Shown here: piece by piece, positions 32,515-39,176 of the stretch
How positions within the stretch are numbered: the first letter of the stretch is position 1
Layout: every line of letters begins with the position of its first letter
Assembly: GCA_934358495.1 (NCBI GenBank)
Contig: CAKRKO010000016.1
Span: 1-39,176, forward strand
Source of the DNA: an uncultured Eubacterium sp.
GTDB taxonomy: Bacteria; Bacillota; Clostridia; Lachnospirales; Lachnospiraceae
DNA length: 39,176 bases
Reading direction: 5' to 3'
The notes under the pieces: generated by a model
The model's database searches: none
What the model saw: only the letters and a program-made list of their open reading frames with translations
Told to the model about the DNA's origin: nothing
Made by a program: the position numbers and the translations under genes

Positions 32515-35097
32515 ATGAGAAAGAAAAAAGTATTGGCTACATTGATCGCAGTGGCAGCTTGCCTTACTTTCACAGGTGTGGCAGCACCTTCTGCTCTGAC
32601 AACAACCGCTCAGGCAGCAGGTTATACCGGACTGAAGAGAATTTCAGCAGGTAACTGGCAGTATTACAAAAACGGAAAGAAAGTAACAAGCGGCACAGAC
32701 GTAGTAAAAAACGAAAACGGCTGGTGGTATGTAAAGAACGGTAAAGTTGATTTCAAAGCAAACACCGTAGCGAAGAACCAGAACGGCTGGTGGCTGATTC
32801 GCAATGGTAAAGTAGATTTTTCCGCAAATACAGTAGCAAAGAATGAGAACGGCTGGTGGCTGATCCGCAATGGTAAAGTAGATTTTTCCGCAAATACAGT
32901 AGCAAAGAACCAGAATGGCTGGTGGCTGATCCGCAATGGTAAAGTAGACTTTTCCGCAAACACAGTAGCAAAAAATGAGAATGGCTGGTGGAAGATTACC
33001 AACGGAAAAGTTGATTTTGGTTATACTGGAATAGCGAAAAACGAGAATGGCTGGTGGAGAATTGAAGATGGAAAAGTAAACTTTGACTGCAACAGCGTAG
33101 AGAAAAATGAGAACGGCTGGTGGTACCTGGACGGCGGAAAAGTTGATTTTGGATACAACGGTCTGGCAAATAACAAGAATGGTCAGTGGGTTATTGAAAA
33201 CGGAAAAGTAACCTTTGCATACAATGGTGAATATACAACCTCAGAGGGTATAGGATATCAGGTAAATGGAAGCAAAGTGGATACAAAATCTTTTGATTAT
33301 TCCAAACTGATCGCTGAGCAGGAAAAACAGTTTGCAGTTGTTCCGGAAGCTGCAAAAATCGGCATTGCAGCAGAGGATGAGAAAGGTGCATCCGGCGTTG
33401 TGCTGACAGCTTCCAAAAAATATCAGGGTGAATACTGCCTGAATGCTTTAGTAGCAGGTGATAAAATTGCTCTGAATGCAACTGGCGATAATAAAGTTTC
33501 AAGTGCAGTAAGTACAAACGAGAACAGTGACATTGCTATCGTTGACGGAAAAGTTGTATTTACACCGGCAGCAATCAATGCAGGAAATCCGATAGATGAA
33601 GTCATCACTGTAACTATGGAAGATAAAACAGAATATAAAGTACATACTTTAAATGATATGATGCCAGGCATGAACATCGAGAATAATGGTGTTGAAAAAG
33701 ACGATGCAGGTGTATATTCCTTTGCATTAGATCATTTCTTCCTTCGTGTAAATTCAGAGGGCGAGTTAGTATACTATCGTTTCATCCCACAGATGCACGT
33801 AACAGTAGACAGTCGTGGAAACGTATCTGAGAATATGGCAGAGAACTTTGCAGCTCAGGATGCCGTTGACGGAAGCCGTTACTACACTGCATTTATTGAG
33901 CTGAAACCAGATTACAGAAATGCAAACGGTGGATATTCCAGCGGATCCTATCTGGTAATGGATAAGGATTATGTAGATATTGATCAGGCAGTTCTGGAGC
34001 CGACAACAGAGCATGGAGAGGGATACCTGGATCAGCATGAGTTTGTAGTACTTGGCAAAGATCATTATATCAATCTCAGCTACACACCGATTCTGGCAGA
34101 GAATCTTCCGGATTCTGTAAAAGGTATAGATGGTGGACATACAGGTTTTGTGTGGGCTGGCATTATTCAGGAAGTAAAAGACGGAAAAGTTGTAAAAGAA
34201 ATCAATACAGCAGATTATCCGTTATTATATGAATCGGCTGTTGAGTGCATCAACTATGCAGGAAGTACTTTAAAAGGAGCACCGGTTACAGCAGGACAGA
34301 CAGAGGTTGCAAATAACTTTGCAGCAGGTGTCATGGATTATGTTCATGTAAACAGTGTGGATTACACATTAGATGCAAAAGGAAATACCGATAAGATTTT
34401 GGTTTCCATGCGTGATCAGAGTGCAGTTTACCAGTTTGACTTTGACAATGGCGATATCGACTGGATCCTTGGTGGTAAAGCATCAACTCTGACAGGATAT
34501 GATGAGTATACATCAACCCGCACGGATGATAATAAAGTTCCGTTTAAAGCACTCACTTATGGACAGCACTTTGCACGTTACACAAACAAAGATGCAAACG
34601 GTATGATTACAGGAAATGCAGAGATCAGCTTATTTGATAATCAGACAGGTATCGGACCGTTCCTTACATCTCCGACATTCCCAGGTGCACCGACAACGGA
34701 GACACGTACTTTTGAAGCTACAATTGATGCGACAAAAGGAACTGCAACAATTTCTAATGTAATCAAAGGTAGCGATCTGACAGATAAAAATGGTAAATAT
34801 CATATTGCCAGTCATTGCGGAAGCGTACAGTACAACAGTGCTACATCCGTAACAATCGGTTGGGGACTTCACGGTGTCATTGATAACATTCCTGGTGTAG
34901 TTCCAGCTGAGAAATTGACAATTCATGATAGCAATTATCCTGAAATCGCTCTGAAACAGGGAAGCCGTCCAGTATTTACAGATTACAATCCGACAACTGG
35001 TACAATCTCCTTCGAGCTGACACCAGTAAGAAATCAGATGAACATGGGAAGTCCGGATGCACTGTTCTCATACAGAACATATAAAACAGCAGACTAA
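32515..35097 (+). CDS. Cell-wall-binding arylsulfate sulfotransferase-like protein
   Basis: 860 residues from ATG 32515, preceded by AAGGAGG; the upstream ATG at 32494 precedes that RBS and is rejected. Signal peptide to about AQAAG (35). Residues 63-238 are eight 22-residue repeats of the type VAKNENGWWLIRNGKVDF, a cell-wall-binding repeat of Firmicutes. Residues about 300-390 look like the N-terminal beta domain of arylsulfotransferases. Residues about 400-860 form the propeller-like catalytic region with DQHEFVVL, DYVHVNSVDYT, ILVSMRDQSAVYQFD, DIDWILGG, QHFARY and ASHCGSVQY, matching the conserved His/Arg-bearing segments of ASST. Such enzymes move sulfate between phenolic compounds without PAPS. 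Acceptor and donor here are unknown. The enzyme is displayed on the wall, in a gut setting rich in phenol and steroid sulfates (inference). Confidence 0.82.
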   Translation: MRKKKVLATLIAVAACLTFTGVAAPSALTTTAQAAGYTGLKRISAGNWQYYKNGKKVTSGTDVVKNENGWWYVKNGKVDFKANTVAKNQNGWWLIRNGKVDFSANTVAKNENGWWLIRNGKVDFSANTVAKNQNGWWLIRNGKVDFSANTVAKNENGWWKITNGKVDFGYTGIAKNENGWWRIEDGKVNFDCNSVEKNENGWWYLDGGKVDFGYNGLANNKNGQWVIENGKVTFAYNGEYTTSEGIGYQVNGSKVDTKSFDYSKLIAEQEKQFAVVPEAAKIGIAAEDEKGASGVVLTASKKYQGEYCLNALVAGDKIALNATGDNKVSSAVSTNENSDIAIVDGKVVFTPAAINAGNPIDEVITVTMEDKTEYKVHTLNDMMPGMNIENNGVEKDDAGVYSFALDHFFLRVNSEGELVYYRFIPQMHVTVDSRGNVSENMAENFAAQDAVDGSRYYTAFIELKPDYRNANGGYSSGSYLVMDKDYVDIDQAVLEPTTEHGEGYLDQHEFVVLGKDHYINLSYTPILAENLPDSVKGIDGGHTGFVWAGIIQEVKDGKVVKEINTADYPLLYESAVECINYAGSTLKGAPVTAGQTEVANNFAAGVMDYVHVNSVDYTLDAKGNTDKILVSMRDQSAVYQFDFDNGDIDWILGGKASTLTGYDEYTSTRTDDNKVPFKALTYGQHFARYTNKDANGMITGNAEISLFDNQTGIGPFLTSPTFPGAPTTETRTFEATIDATKGTATISNVIKGSDLTDKNGKYHIASHCGSVQYNSATSVTIGWGLHGVIDNIPGVVPAEKLTIHDSNYPEIALKQGSRPVFTDYNPTTGTISFELTPVRNQMNMGSPDALFSYRTYKTAD
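32701..33228 (+). repeat. Eight tandem 66-bp coding repeats
   Basis: Each unit codes for 22 residues of the KNENGWW cell-wall repeat. Units 2-4 (32767-32964) are nearly identical at DNA level, while outer units diverge, the pattern of recent internal duplication; repeat number is likely to vary between strains. Confidence 0.9.
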
Positions 35098-35139
35098 TCG
35101 AATACAGAGAACGTTAGCGTATCTTAGGATAGACACACG

Positions 35140-35166
35140 ATCCCGGGGATTTAATTTCCCCGGGAT
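35140..35166 (+). terminator. GC-rich hairpin after the sulfotransferase-like gene
   Basis: ATCCCGGGGA (35140-35149) and TCCCCGGGAT (35157-35166) are perfect inverted repeats with loop TTTAATT. The T tract is weak (TGTTG), but the stem is very stable; it probably terminates. Confidence 0.75.
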
Positions 35167-35261
35167 TGTTGCGTCTGAAGAAAAAACAGTGTAAACTTGT
35201 AGTACCATAATGCGTAGCAGCACAATAGAGGAAACAGGAATTTACTGCAGCAGAGGGGAGT

Positions 35262-35294
35262 AAGTAGCAAAAGCGGATTGTAAATGTCTGTTTT
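35262..35294 (+). ncRNA. Dispersed structured element, copy 3 (partial form)
   Basis: AAGTAGC then hairpin AAAGCGGA (35270-35277) with TCTGTTTT (35287-35294), loop TTGTAAATG. Pairing with AAAGCGGA is kept by two G-U pairs. The outer stem of copies 1 and 2 is not preserved, although TTACT and AGTAA flank it (about 35242-35263). It lies in the leader of the LysR gene. Confidence 0.5.
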
Positions 35295-35340
35295 ATAAGG
35301 CCAGTATAGAAGAAGACAGTTTTTCGGGGAGGAAGTAGCA

Positions 35341-36210
35341 ATGAGATTGGAACAAATTACATATTTTTTGAGTGTGGCAGAACATGGAAATATTACTGCA
35401 GCCGCAAAATCACTTTATATCTCACAGCCTGCCCTGAGTAAACAGATTACACTCCTGGAGCAGGAAGTCGGTCTGCCATTGTTTGAACGTCAGGCGAGAG
35501 GCGTGGTGCTGACCCAGGCGGGCGTACAGTTTCAGAAGGATCTGCAGAACATTTTAAAAGAACTGGAACATGCAAAGAAAAATGCGGTACTTGCAGGCCG
35601 GGCACAGAAACCATTGTTGAATATCGGTTGTTTTGACGGTGCGTATGCGGATGATTTCCTTCCGCCTGTCTACGATTATCTGAAAGAAGCTGCTTCCGGA
35701 CAGAAACTTGTGATCCATAAATGCAATTTTCTGGAAGGGCAGGAGTATCTCGAAAAAGGGAAAATTGATCTGTGGCTGACTTTGGCACCATCCTGGCAGG
35801 ACAGACCGGGATTCTTAAAAAAGAAAATTGCGTGGAGAAAAGGTGCCCTGATTTATTCGGAAAAATTGCAGGTGGGGAAGAAAGAAAATCCAACCTGGGA
35901 AGATTTTAAAGATGAGACTTGTGTTCTGGTGAAAAAAAGTCAGAGCCCGGGCATGTTTCAGCATACCTTAGATACCATGGAATTGATTCGTCTGGATGAG
36001 GGAACCATTGAAGTGGTAGAAAATATCGGCACGCAGATCAGTTATGTAAAACTTGGACGAGGGTATTGTTTTCTGTCTGAAAATATCATTCATGGAAGTA
36101 AGGGATTGAGATGTATTTCACTTCCGGGAGAACGAGGCATTGAGGTTGTGGCTGTCTGGTCCGAAAAAAATGCGGCAGTGACAAATTTGATGGAGAATTA
36201 TCCGATATGA
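35341..36210 (+). CDS. LysR-family transcriptional regulator
   Basis: 289 residues. N-terminal winged helix-turn-helix (MRLEQITYFLSVAEHGNITAAAKSLYISQPALSKQI) with the standard LysR signature and LEQEVGLPLFERQARGVVLT, then a linker helix and a two-lobe ligand-binding domain (about 90-289; LLNIGCFDGAYADDFLPP). The ligand is unknown. LysR proteins usually bind a small effector and act on neighbouring genes, so the sulfotransferase-like gene upstream is a candidate target. The RBS is GGGGAGG. One copy of the dispersed element lies in its leader. Confidence 0.93.
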   Translation: MRLEQITYFLSVAEHGNITAAAKSLYISQPALSKQITLLEQEVGLPLFERQARGVVLTQAGVQFQKDLQNILKELEHAKKNAVLAGRAQKPLLNIGCFDGAYADDFLPPVYDYLKEAASGQKLVIHKCNFLEGQEYLEKGKIDLWLTLAPSWQDRPGFLKKKIAWRKGALIYSEKLQVGKKENPTWEDFKDETCVLVKKSQSPGMFQHTLDTMELIRLDEGTIEVVENIGTQISYVKLGRGYCFLSENIIHGSKGLRCISLPGERGIEVVAVWSEKNAAVTNLMENYPI

Positions 36211-36305
36211 AGAGCAGAGGATGCAAATGATAATAATATTGTCCTTAGACAGAAATGCTGTTAGAATAAGCAAAAAAACAGTGAAGAAAAATGATGAGGT
36301 ATGAA

Positions 36306-37898
36306 ATGATAAAATTTACAGATGTTTCCTTCGGTTTTCCGCAGAAGGATTTATATAATGAAATTTGTTTTGAAATTGTCGAGGGTGACCATGCGGCACT
36401 CATCGGCAGTAACGGCACAGGAAAGAGCACACTGATCGACATGATCATCCACACGGATGAGTATTTATACGATGGCAAAATTGAAAAAGACGAAGCAGTG
36501 CGCATTGGTTATATTCCACAGTTTGTAAAGCATGAGACAGAGGACATTTCTGCTTTTGATTTTCTGGCAAAACCATTTGTCGAGCTTCAGCAGAAATCAG
36601 AAGCAATCTGTGCGGAGATGGAGACGGCAGCAGATATGGACGAGGTGTACGGCCGTTATCAGAAAGTGCTGGACGAGATGGACGCCATTGACGCATACAA
36701 TTATGATTCCAATATTCGAAAAGAACTTGCGATTGCAGGTATGACCGCACTGGAAGATGCATCTGTGAAAAAGATTTCCGGTGGTGAGTTCAAACTTTTG
36801 GCTATCATCAAAAGTATGCTTTTAAAACCGCAGCTTCTGATCATGGATGAGCCGGATGTATTTCTTGATTTTGAAAATATTATCGGCCTTTCCAAGCTGA
36901 TCAACAATTATGAGGGAACCATTATTGCGATTTCCCATAACCGGCTGCTTTTGAGCCAGTGTTTTAATAAGATTTTACATCTGGAAAATATGGAACTGCA
37001 GGAATTTCCGGGAACTTTTGCAGAGTACAATCAGGCGATGTTGGAGACAAAAGTTCAGATGGCAGAGCAGGCAACCAAGGATGCCGAGTGGATTGCTGTA
37101 CAGGAAAAACTCATCGAAAAAATCCGGTCTGAGGCAACGTATATTGATAATCCGGCAAAAGGAAGACAGCTGAAAGCCCGTGTGTCCTATCTGGAGAGAC
37201 TGCAGGCGAGACAGTGTAAGAATCCGTTTATTGAAAATCATGGATATGACTTTACCTTCCCGGAAGTGGAACAGCCGGAGGATTATGATCCGGATCATGC
37301 ACCGGTTGTAATTTCTGTAAAAGATTATGCACTTTCTTTTGATCGTGAATTACTGAAGGATGTTTCTTTTGATATCAAAGCGGGTGAGAAAGTTGCCATT
37401 GTTGGTGCCAATGGAACCGGAAAATCCAGCATGTTAAAAGATATCTATGAAAGCATGCAATCAAATACTGACCGCATCGGATATTACACACAGATTTTTG
37501 ATGATGATCCGGAGCAGCTTTCCGGTGGTGAGCGAAATATCAAGCAGCTTCGAGCATTGTGCGAGTCAGATGCAGAAATCCTGTTTTTAGATGAGCCATC
37601 CAGTCACTTAGATACTTATGCACAGATTGCCCTTGAAAAAGCAATCAAAGAATATAAGGGAACAGTACTCATGGTAACACATGATTTCTATACTGTTGCA
37701 AACTGTGCAGACCGTATTTTACTGCTTGAGAATGGCACAGTCCGTGAGCAGAGCGGCAGAGCTTATCGTAAGAGTATTTATAAAAAATATTTCGAAAGTG
37801 ATATCTTTGAGGCAGAGCGTATTCGGGTTGAGCGGGAAGTACGAATCAATGCGCTGCTCAGAGATGGTAAGTGGAAAGAAGCAAAGAGTGCATTGTAA
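36306..37898 (+). CDS. ABC-F family ATPase (ribosome-associated type)
   Basis: 530 residues from ATG 36306 (MIKFTDVSFGF), with GAGG upstream; ATG 36291 is an alternative. Two ABC domains on one chain without membrane segments: the first with GSNGTGKSTLID, signature KISGGEFKLLAI and a divergent Walker B region IMDEPDVFLDFENI. A charged linker of about 80 residues follows (KVQMAEQATKDAEWIAVQE). The second has GANGTGKSSMLKD, LSGGERNIKQL and FLDEPSSHLD. ABC-F proteins bind the ribosomal E site and act in translation or antibiotic protection. The place between a two-component system and a Bce-type transporter suggests an antibiotic-response neighbourhood, but a specific drug cannot be named. Confidence 0.9.
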   Translation: MIKFTDVSFGFPQKDLYNEICFEIVEGDHAALIGSNGTGKSTLIDMIIHTDEYLYDGKIEKDEAVRIGYIPQFVKHETEDISAFDFLAKPFVELQQKSEAICAEMETAADMDEVYGRYQKVLDEMDAIDAYNYDSNIRKELAIAGMTALEDASVKKISGGEFKLLAIIKSMLLKPQLLIMDEPDVFLDFENIIGLSKLINNYEGTIIAISHNRLLLSQCFNKILHLENMELQEFPGTFAEYNQAMLETKVQMAEQATKDAEWIAVQEKLIEKIRSEATYIDNPAKGRQLKARVSYLERLQARQCKNPFIENHGYDFTFPEVEQPEDYDPDHAPVVISVKDYALSFDRELLKDVSFDIKAGEKVAIVGANGTGKSSMLKDIYESMQSNTDRIGYYTQIFDDDPEQLSGGERNIKQLRALCESDAEILFLDEPSSHLDTYAQIALEKAIKEYKGTVLMVTHDFYTVANCADRILLLENGTVREQSGRAYRKSIYKKYFESDIFEAERIRVEREVRINALLRDGKWKEAKSAL

Positions 37899-38004
37899 GA
37901 ACATACAGAATCTGAGTTATAATCTGTTCTGTACTACAATTTCAAAGAAGTAATGAATATCATCTAATAAAAATAAATATTTCTTTAATTTTGGAACGAT
38001 ACTA

Positions 38005-38033
38005 TTTACACAAAATGAATCGTAAGGTAATCT
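38005..38033 (+). promoter_or_regulatory. Promoter before the small lipoprotein gene
   Basis: TTTACA (38005-38010), a 17-bp spacer and TAATCT (38028-38033), about 65 bp before the start codon. Confidence 0.55.
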
Positions 38034-38098
38034 TTAAAAAAGTATTCCAAGGGTACGAATAATAGAAAGTACTGATAATTTAAGAAAGAGGTATATGG

Positions 38099-38461
38099 AT
38101 GATGATGAAGAAAATGATCCCGATTGTAATTGCGTTGGTGTTTTGTATTGGATTATTTGGAAGTTGTGGACAGGCAGAGAAGCAACAGGGTAATGTTGCA
38201 ACAAGTAGTAACAGCGAAGCAGGAAAACAGGAAGGAACAGCAAACGCAAAAGAATTGACAGGAACGATTGATGAGATAAAAGACTTTATGTTTGTTGTTA
38301 CCGATGAGAATGACACTCCATACAGTTTTACCTTTGAAGAAAAGCCGGAAGGCCTGGAGAATGTCAGCAATGGAGATACTGTGACTGTAAAGTATACAGG
38401 AACAATTTCTGAGGTGGATCCATTTGAAGGAGAAGTAATCTCAGTTGAAGAGGCAAAATAA
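38099..38461 (+). CDS. Small secreted lipoprotein
   Basis: 120 residues. A lipoprotein signal (MMMKKMIPIVIALVFCIGLFGSC) has the lipobox FGSC near residue 23; a short Ser/Gln/Glu-rich spacer follows, then an OB-like beta domain (about 45-120; ELTGTIDEIKDFMFVVTDENDTPYSFTFEE ... DTVTVKYTGTISEV). Similar small domains occur in many Clostridia lipoproteins; function is unknown. The RBS AAGAGG fits ATG 38099 with 7-bp spacing. A terminator follows. Confidence 0.75.
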   Translation: MMMKKMIPIVIALVFCIGLFGSCGQAEKQQGNVATSSNSEAGKQEGTANAKELTGTIDEIKDFMFVVTDENDTPYSFTFEEKPEGLENVSNGDTVTVKYTGTISEVDPFEGEVISVEEAK

Positions 38462-38490
38462 AATCGGATAACTTACAAAAATGTAAGATT

Positions 38491-38538
38491 AAAGGCAGAA
38501 ATGTAAGCCAAATCGATGGTTTGCATTTCTGTCTTTTG
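38491..38538 (+). terminator. Terminator of the small lipoprotein gene
   Basis: AAAGGCAGAAATG (38491-38503) pairs with CATTTCTGTCTTTT (38524-38537), with inner AAGCC/GGTTT pairs near the loop, followed by TTTTG. Confidence 0.82.
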
Positions 38539-38599
38539 TTATGATAGTCTCAACAAAGAAACAAGCATGCTGAAACAAAAATACAAACATTTTGCAAGA

Positions 38600-38799
38600 C
38601 ATGAAATTGATGTTAGGGTCAAAAGATGCCTTACGAATTGTTCCGTACTTCGTACTCCCACAATTCTACCCAATATTCGCATATCGTGAAGCTGACGCTC
38701 CACTTTTATGCTCATATCGGGGCGGGTCATTAAGCCATAAAACCACTCCTGTGCAAGCACATCGTGGTTTCAGGCTTTTGACCCTGGCATCATGAAATT
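38600..38799. mobile_element. MITE-like inverted-repeat element with 9-bp target duplication
   Basis: Direct repeats CATGAAATT at 38600-38608 and 38791-38799 flank a 182-bp segment. Its ends are inverted: ATGTTAGGGTCAAAAG (38610-38625) and CTTTTGACCCTGGCAT (38775-38790), 14 of 16 positions matching. It carries no transposase gene; a 73-residue open frame on the minus strand (38539-38760) runs past its edge and is probably fortuitous. It sits just upstream of the BceA-like gene. The family is not identified. Confidence 0.7.
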
Positions 38800-38847
38800 A
38801 TGAAAATTATAAAATGTCGGGCAGAACACAGCAAAGGAGTGACTATC

Positions 38848-39176
38848 ATGGCGATTTTGGAAGTAAATAATGTTAAAAAAATATATACGACACGATTTGG
38901 CGGCAATCAGGTGCAGGCGTTGAGTAACATTAACTTTTCCGTAGAAAAAGGCGAGTATGTGGCGATCATGGGTGAATCCGGTTCCGGAAAAACAACCTTG
39001 CTGAACATTCTGGCAGCGCTGGATAAACCAACCTCAGGAGAGGTCCTACTGAATGGAAATAATCTGGTATCTGTAAAGGAAAAAGAGATTTCCGCTTTTC
39101 GCCGGGATCATCTGGGATTTGTATTTCAGGATTTTAATCTTTTGGATAATTTTTCCCTAAAGGATAATATCTTTCT
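38848..39176 (+). CDS. BceA/MacB-type ABC transporter ATPase (partial)
   Basis: The first 109 residues run off the right edge. AAAGGAG precedes the ATG. Walker A GESGSGKTTLLNIL, then the Q-loop FVFQDFNLLDNFSL, and the MAILEVNNVKKIYTT start are typical of BceA/MacB-type ATPases that power peptide-antibiotic detoxification or lipoprotein release. The matching BceB permease is expected just beyond the window. The BceRS-like pair at 30638-32367 is the likely partner, though 6.5 kb of other genes lie between. Confidence 0.88.
   Translation, partial: MAILEVNNVKKIYTTRFGGNQVQALSNINFSVEKGEYVAIMGESGSGKTTLLNILAALDKPTSGEVLLNGNNLVSVKEKEISAFRRDHLGFVFQDFNLLDNFSLKDNIF

Noticed and set aside
32664..33228. 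Possible CRISPR-like array of regular repeats
   Set aside because: The 66-bp periodicity is in frame and codes for KNENGWW cell-wall repeats; the units are contiguous with no spacers.
38539..38760. 73-residue open frame on the minus strand across the inverted-repeat element
   Set aside because: It runs past the element boundary into the lipoprotein terminator region and has no RBS; likely a by-product of the element's composition.

Overview
The window looks like chromosome of an anaerobic, low-GC Gram-positive gut bacterium, most likely a member of the Lachnospiraceae (Clostridia; Blautia/Ruminococcus/Dorea-like). The basis is consistent AGGAGG-type ribosome binding sites, lipoprotein signal peptides, sortase sorting signals, BceRS-type signalling, KNENGWW cell-wall repeats and a domain-permuted GH3 enzyme. 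Genus-level placement is inference only. No rRNA, tRNA or CRISPR array was seen.

Layout. (1) 237-6532: a compact sortase-assembled pilus cassette in the order signal-peptidase-like protein, backbone pilin, class B sortase, minor/anchor pilin, large adhesin. This mirrors the streptococcal FCT pilus island. It is followed at 6643-8088 by an Rrf2-type DNA-binding domain fused to a c-di-GMP phosphodiesterase (HD-GYP) domain, a candidate regulator of the pilus. (2) 8168-11876: an accessory, mobile-element-like stretch. It holds an IS200/IS605-like terminal hairpin, a small membrane protein, a decayed helix-turn-helix gene, a 40-residue ORF, and an ADP-ribose themed module (macrodomain-HTH, VWA protein, ADP-ribosylglycohydrolase). 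(3) 11877-14756: gene debris and small genes: a lipoprotein, an OmpA-domain fragment, crcB, a metallo-beta-lactamase-fold gene with a central deletion, and a VOC protein. (4) 14861-22028: a PfkB kinase, then a cobalamin riboswitch with a terminator platform controlling an exported CbiK-like chelatase lipoprotein, a beta-sandwich lipoprotein, a substrate-binding protein carrying a similar domain, a FecCD permease and an ATPase with an extra C-terminal domain. This reads as a complete corrinoid/tetrapyrrole or cobalt uptake system.

(5) 22181-24405: divergent uracil permease and uracil phosphoribosyltransferase genes, each with a good promoter (pyrimidine salvage). (6) 24565-30399: a domain-permuted GH3 glycosidase, and on the minus strand sfsA, a cation-diffusion-facilitator transporter and cardiolipin synthase. 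(7) 30638-39176: a BceRS-type two-component system, then a cell-wall-anchored arylsulfate-sulfotransferase-like protein, a LysR regulator, an ABC-F protein, a small lipoprotein, a short MITE-like element, and the start of a BceA-type ABC transporter that runs off the window. The BceRS genes are thus separated from a BceA gene by about 6.5 kb.

The most notable signals are: the Rrf2/HD-GYP fusion next to a pilus locus; the pilus signal-peptidase-like protein with Ser retained but Lys replaced by Gly; the riboswitch-controlled surface CbiK with its transporter; the ADP-ribose module; a dispersed RNA-like element present three times, whose stems are kept by G-U and compensatory changes; and a 182-bp inverted-repeat element with a 9-bp target duplication. 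All functional assignments rest on motif reading without database searches.
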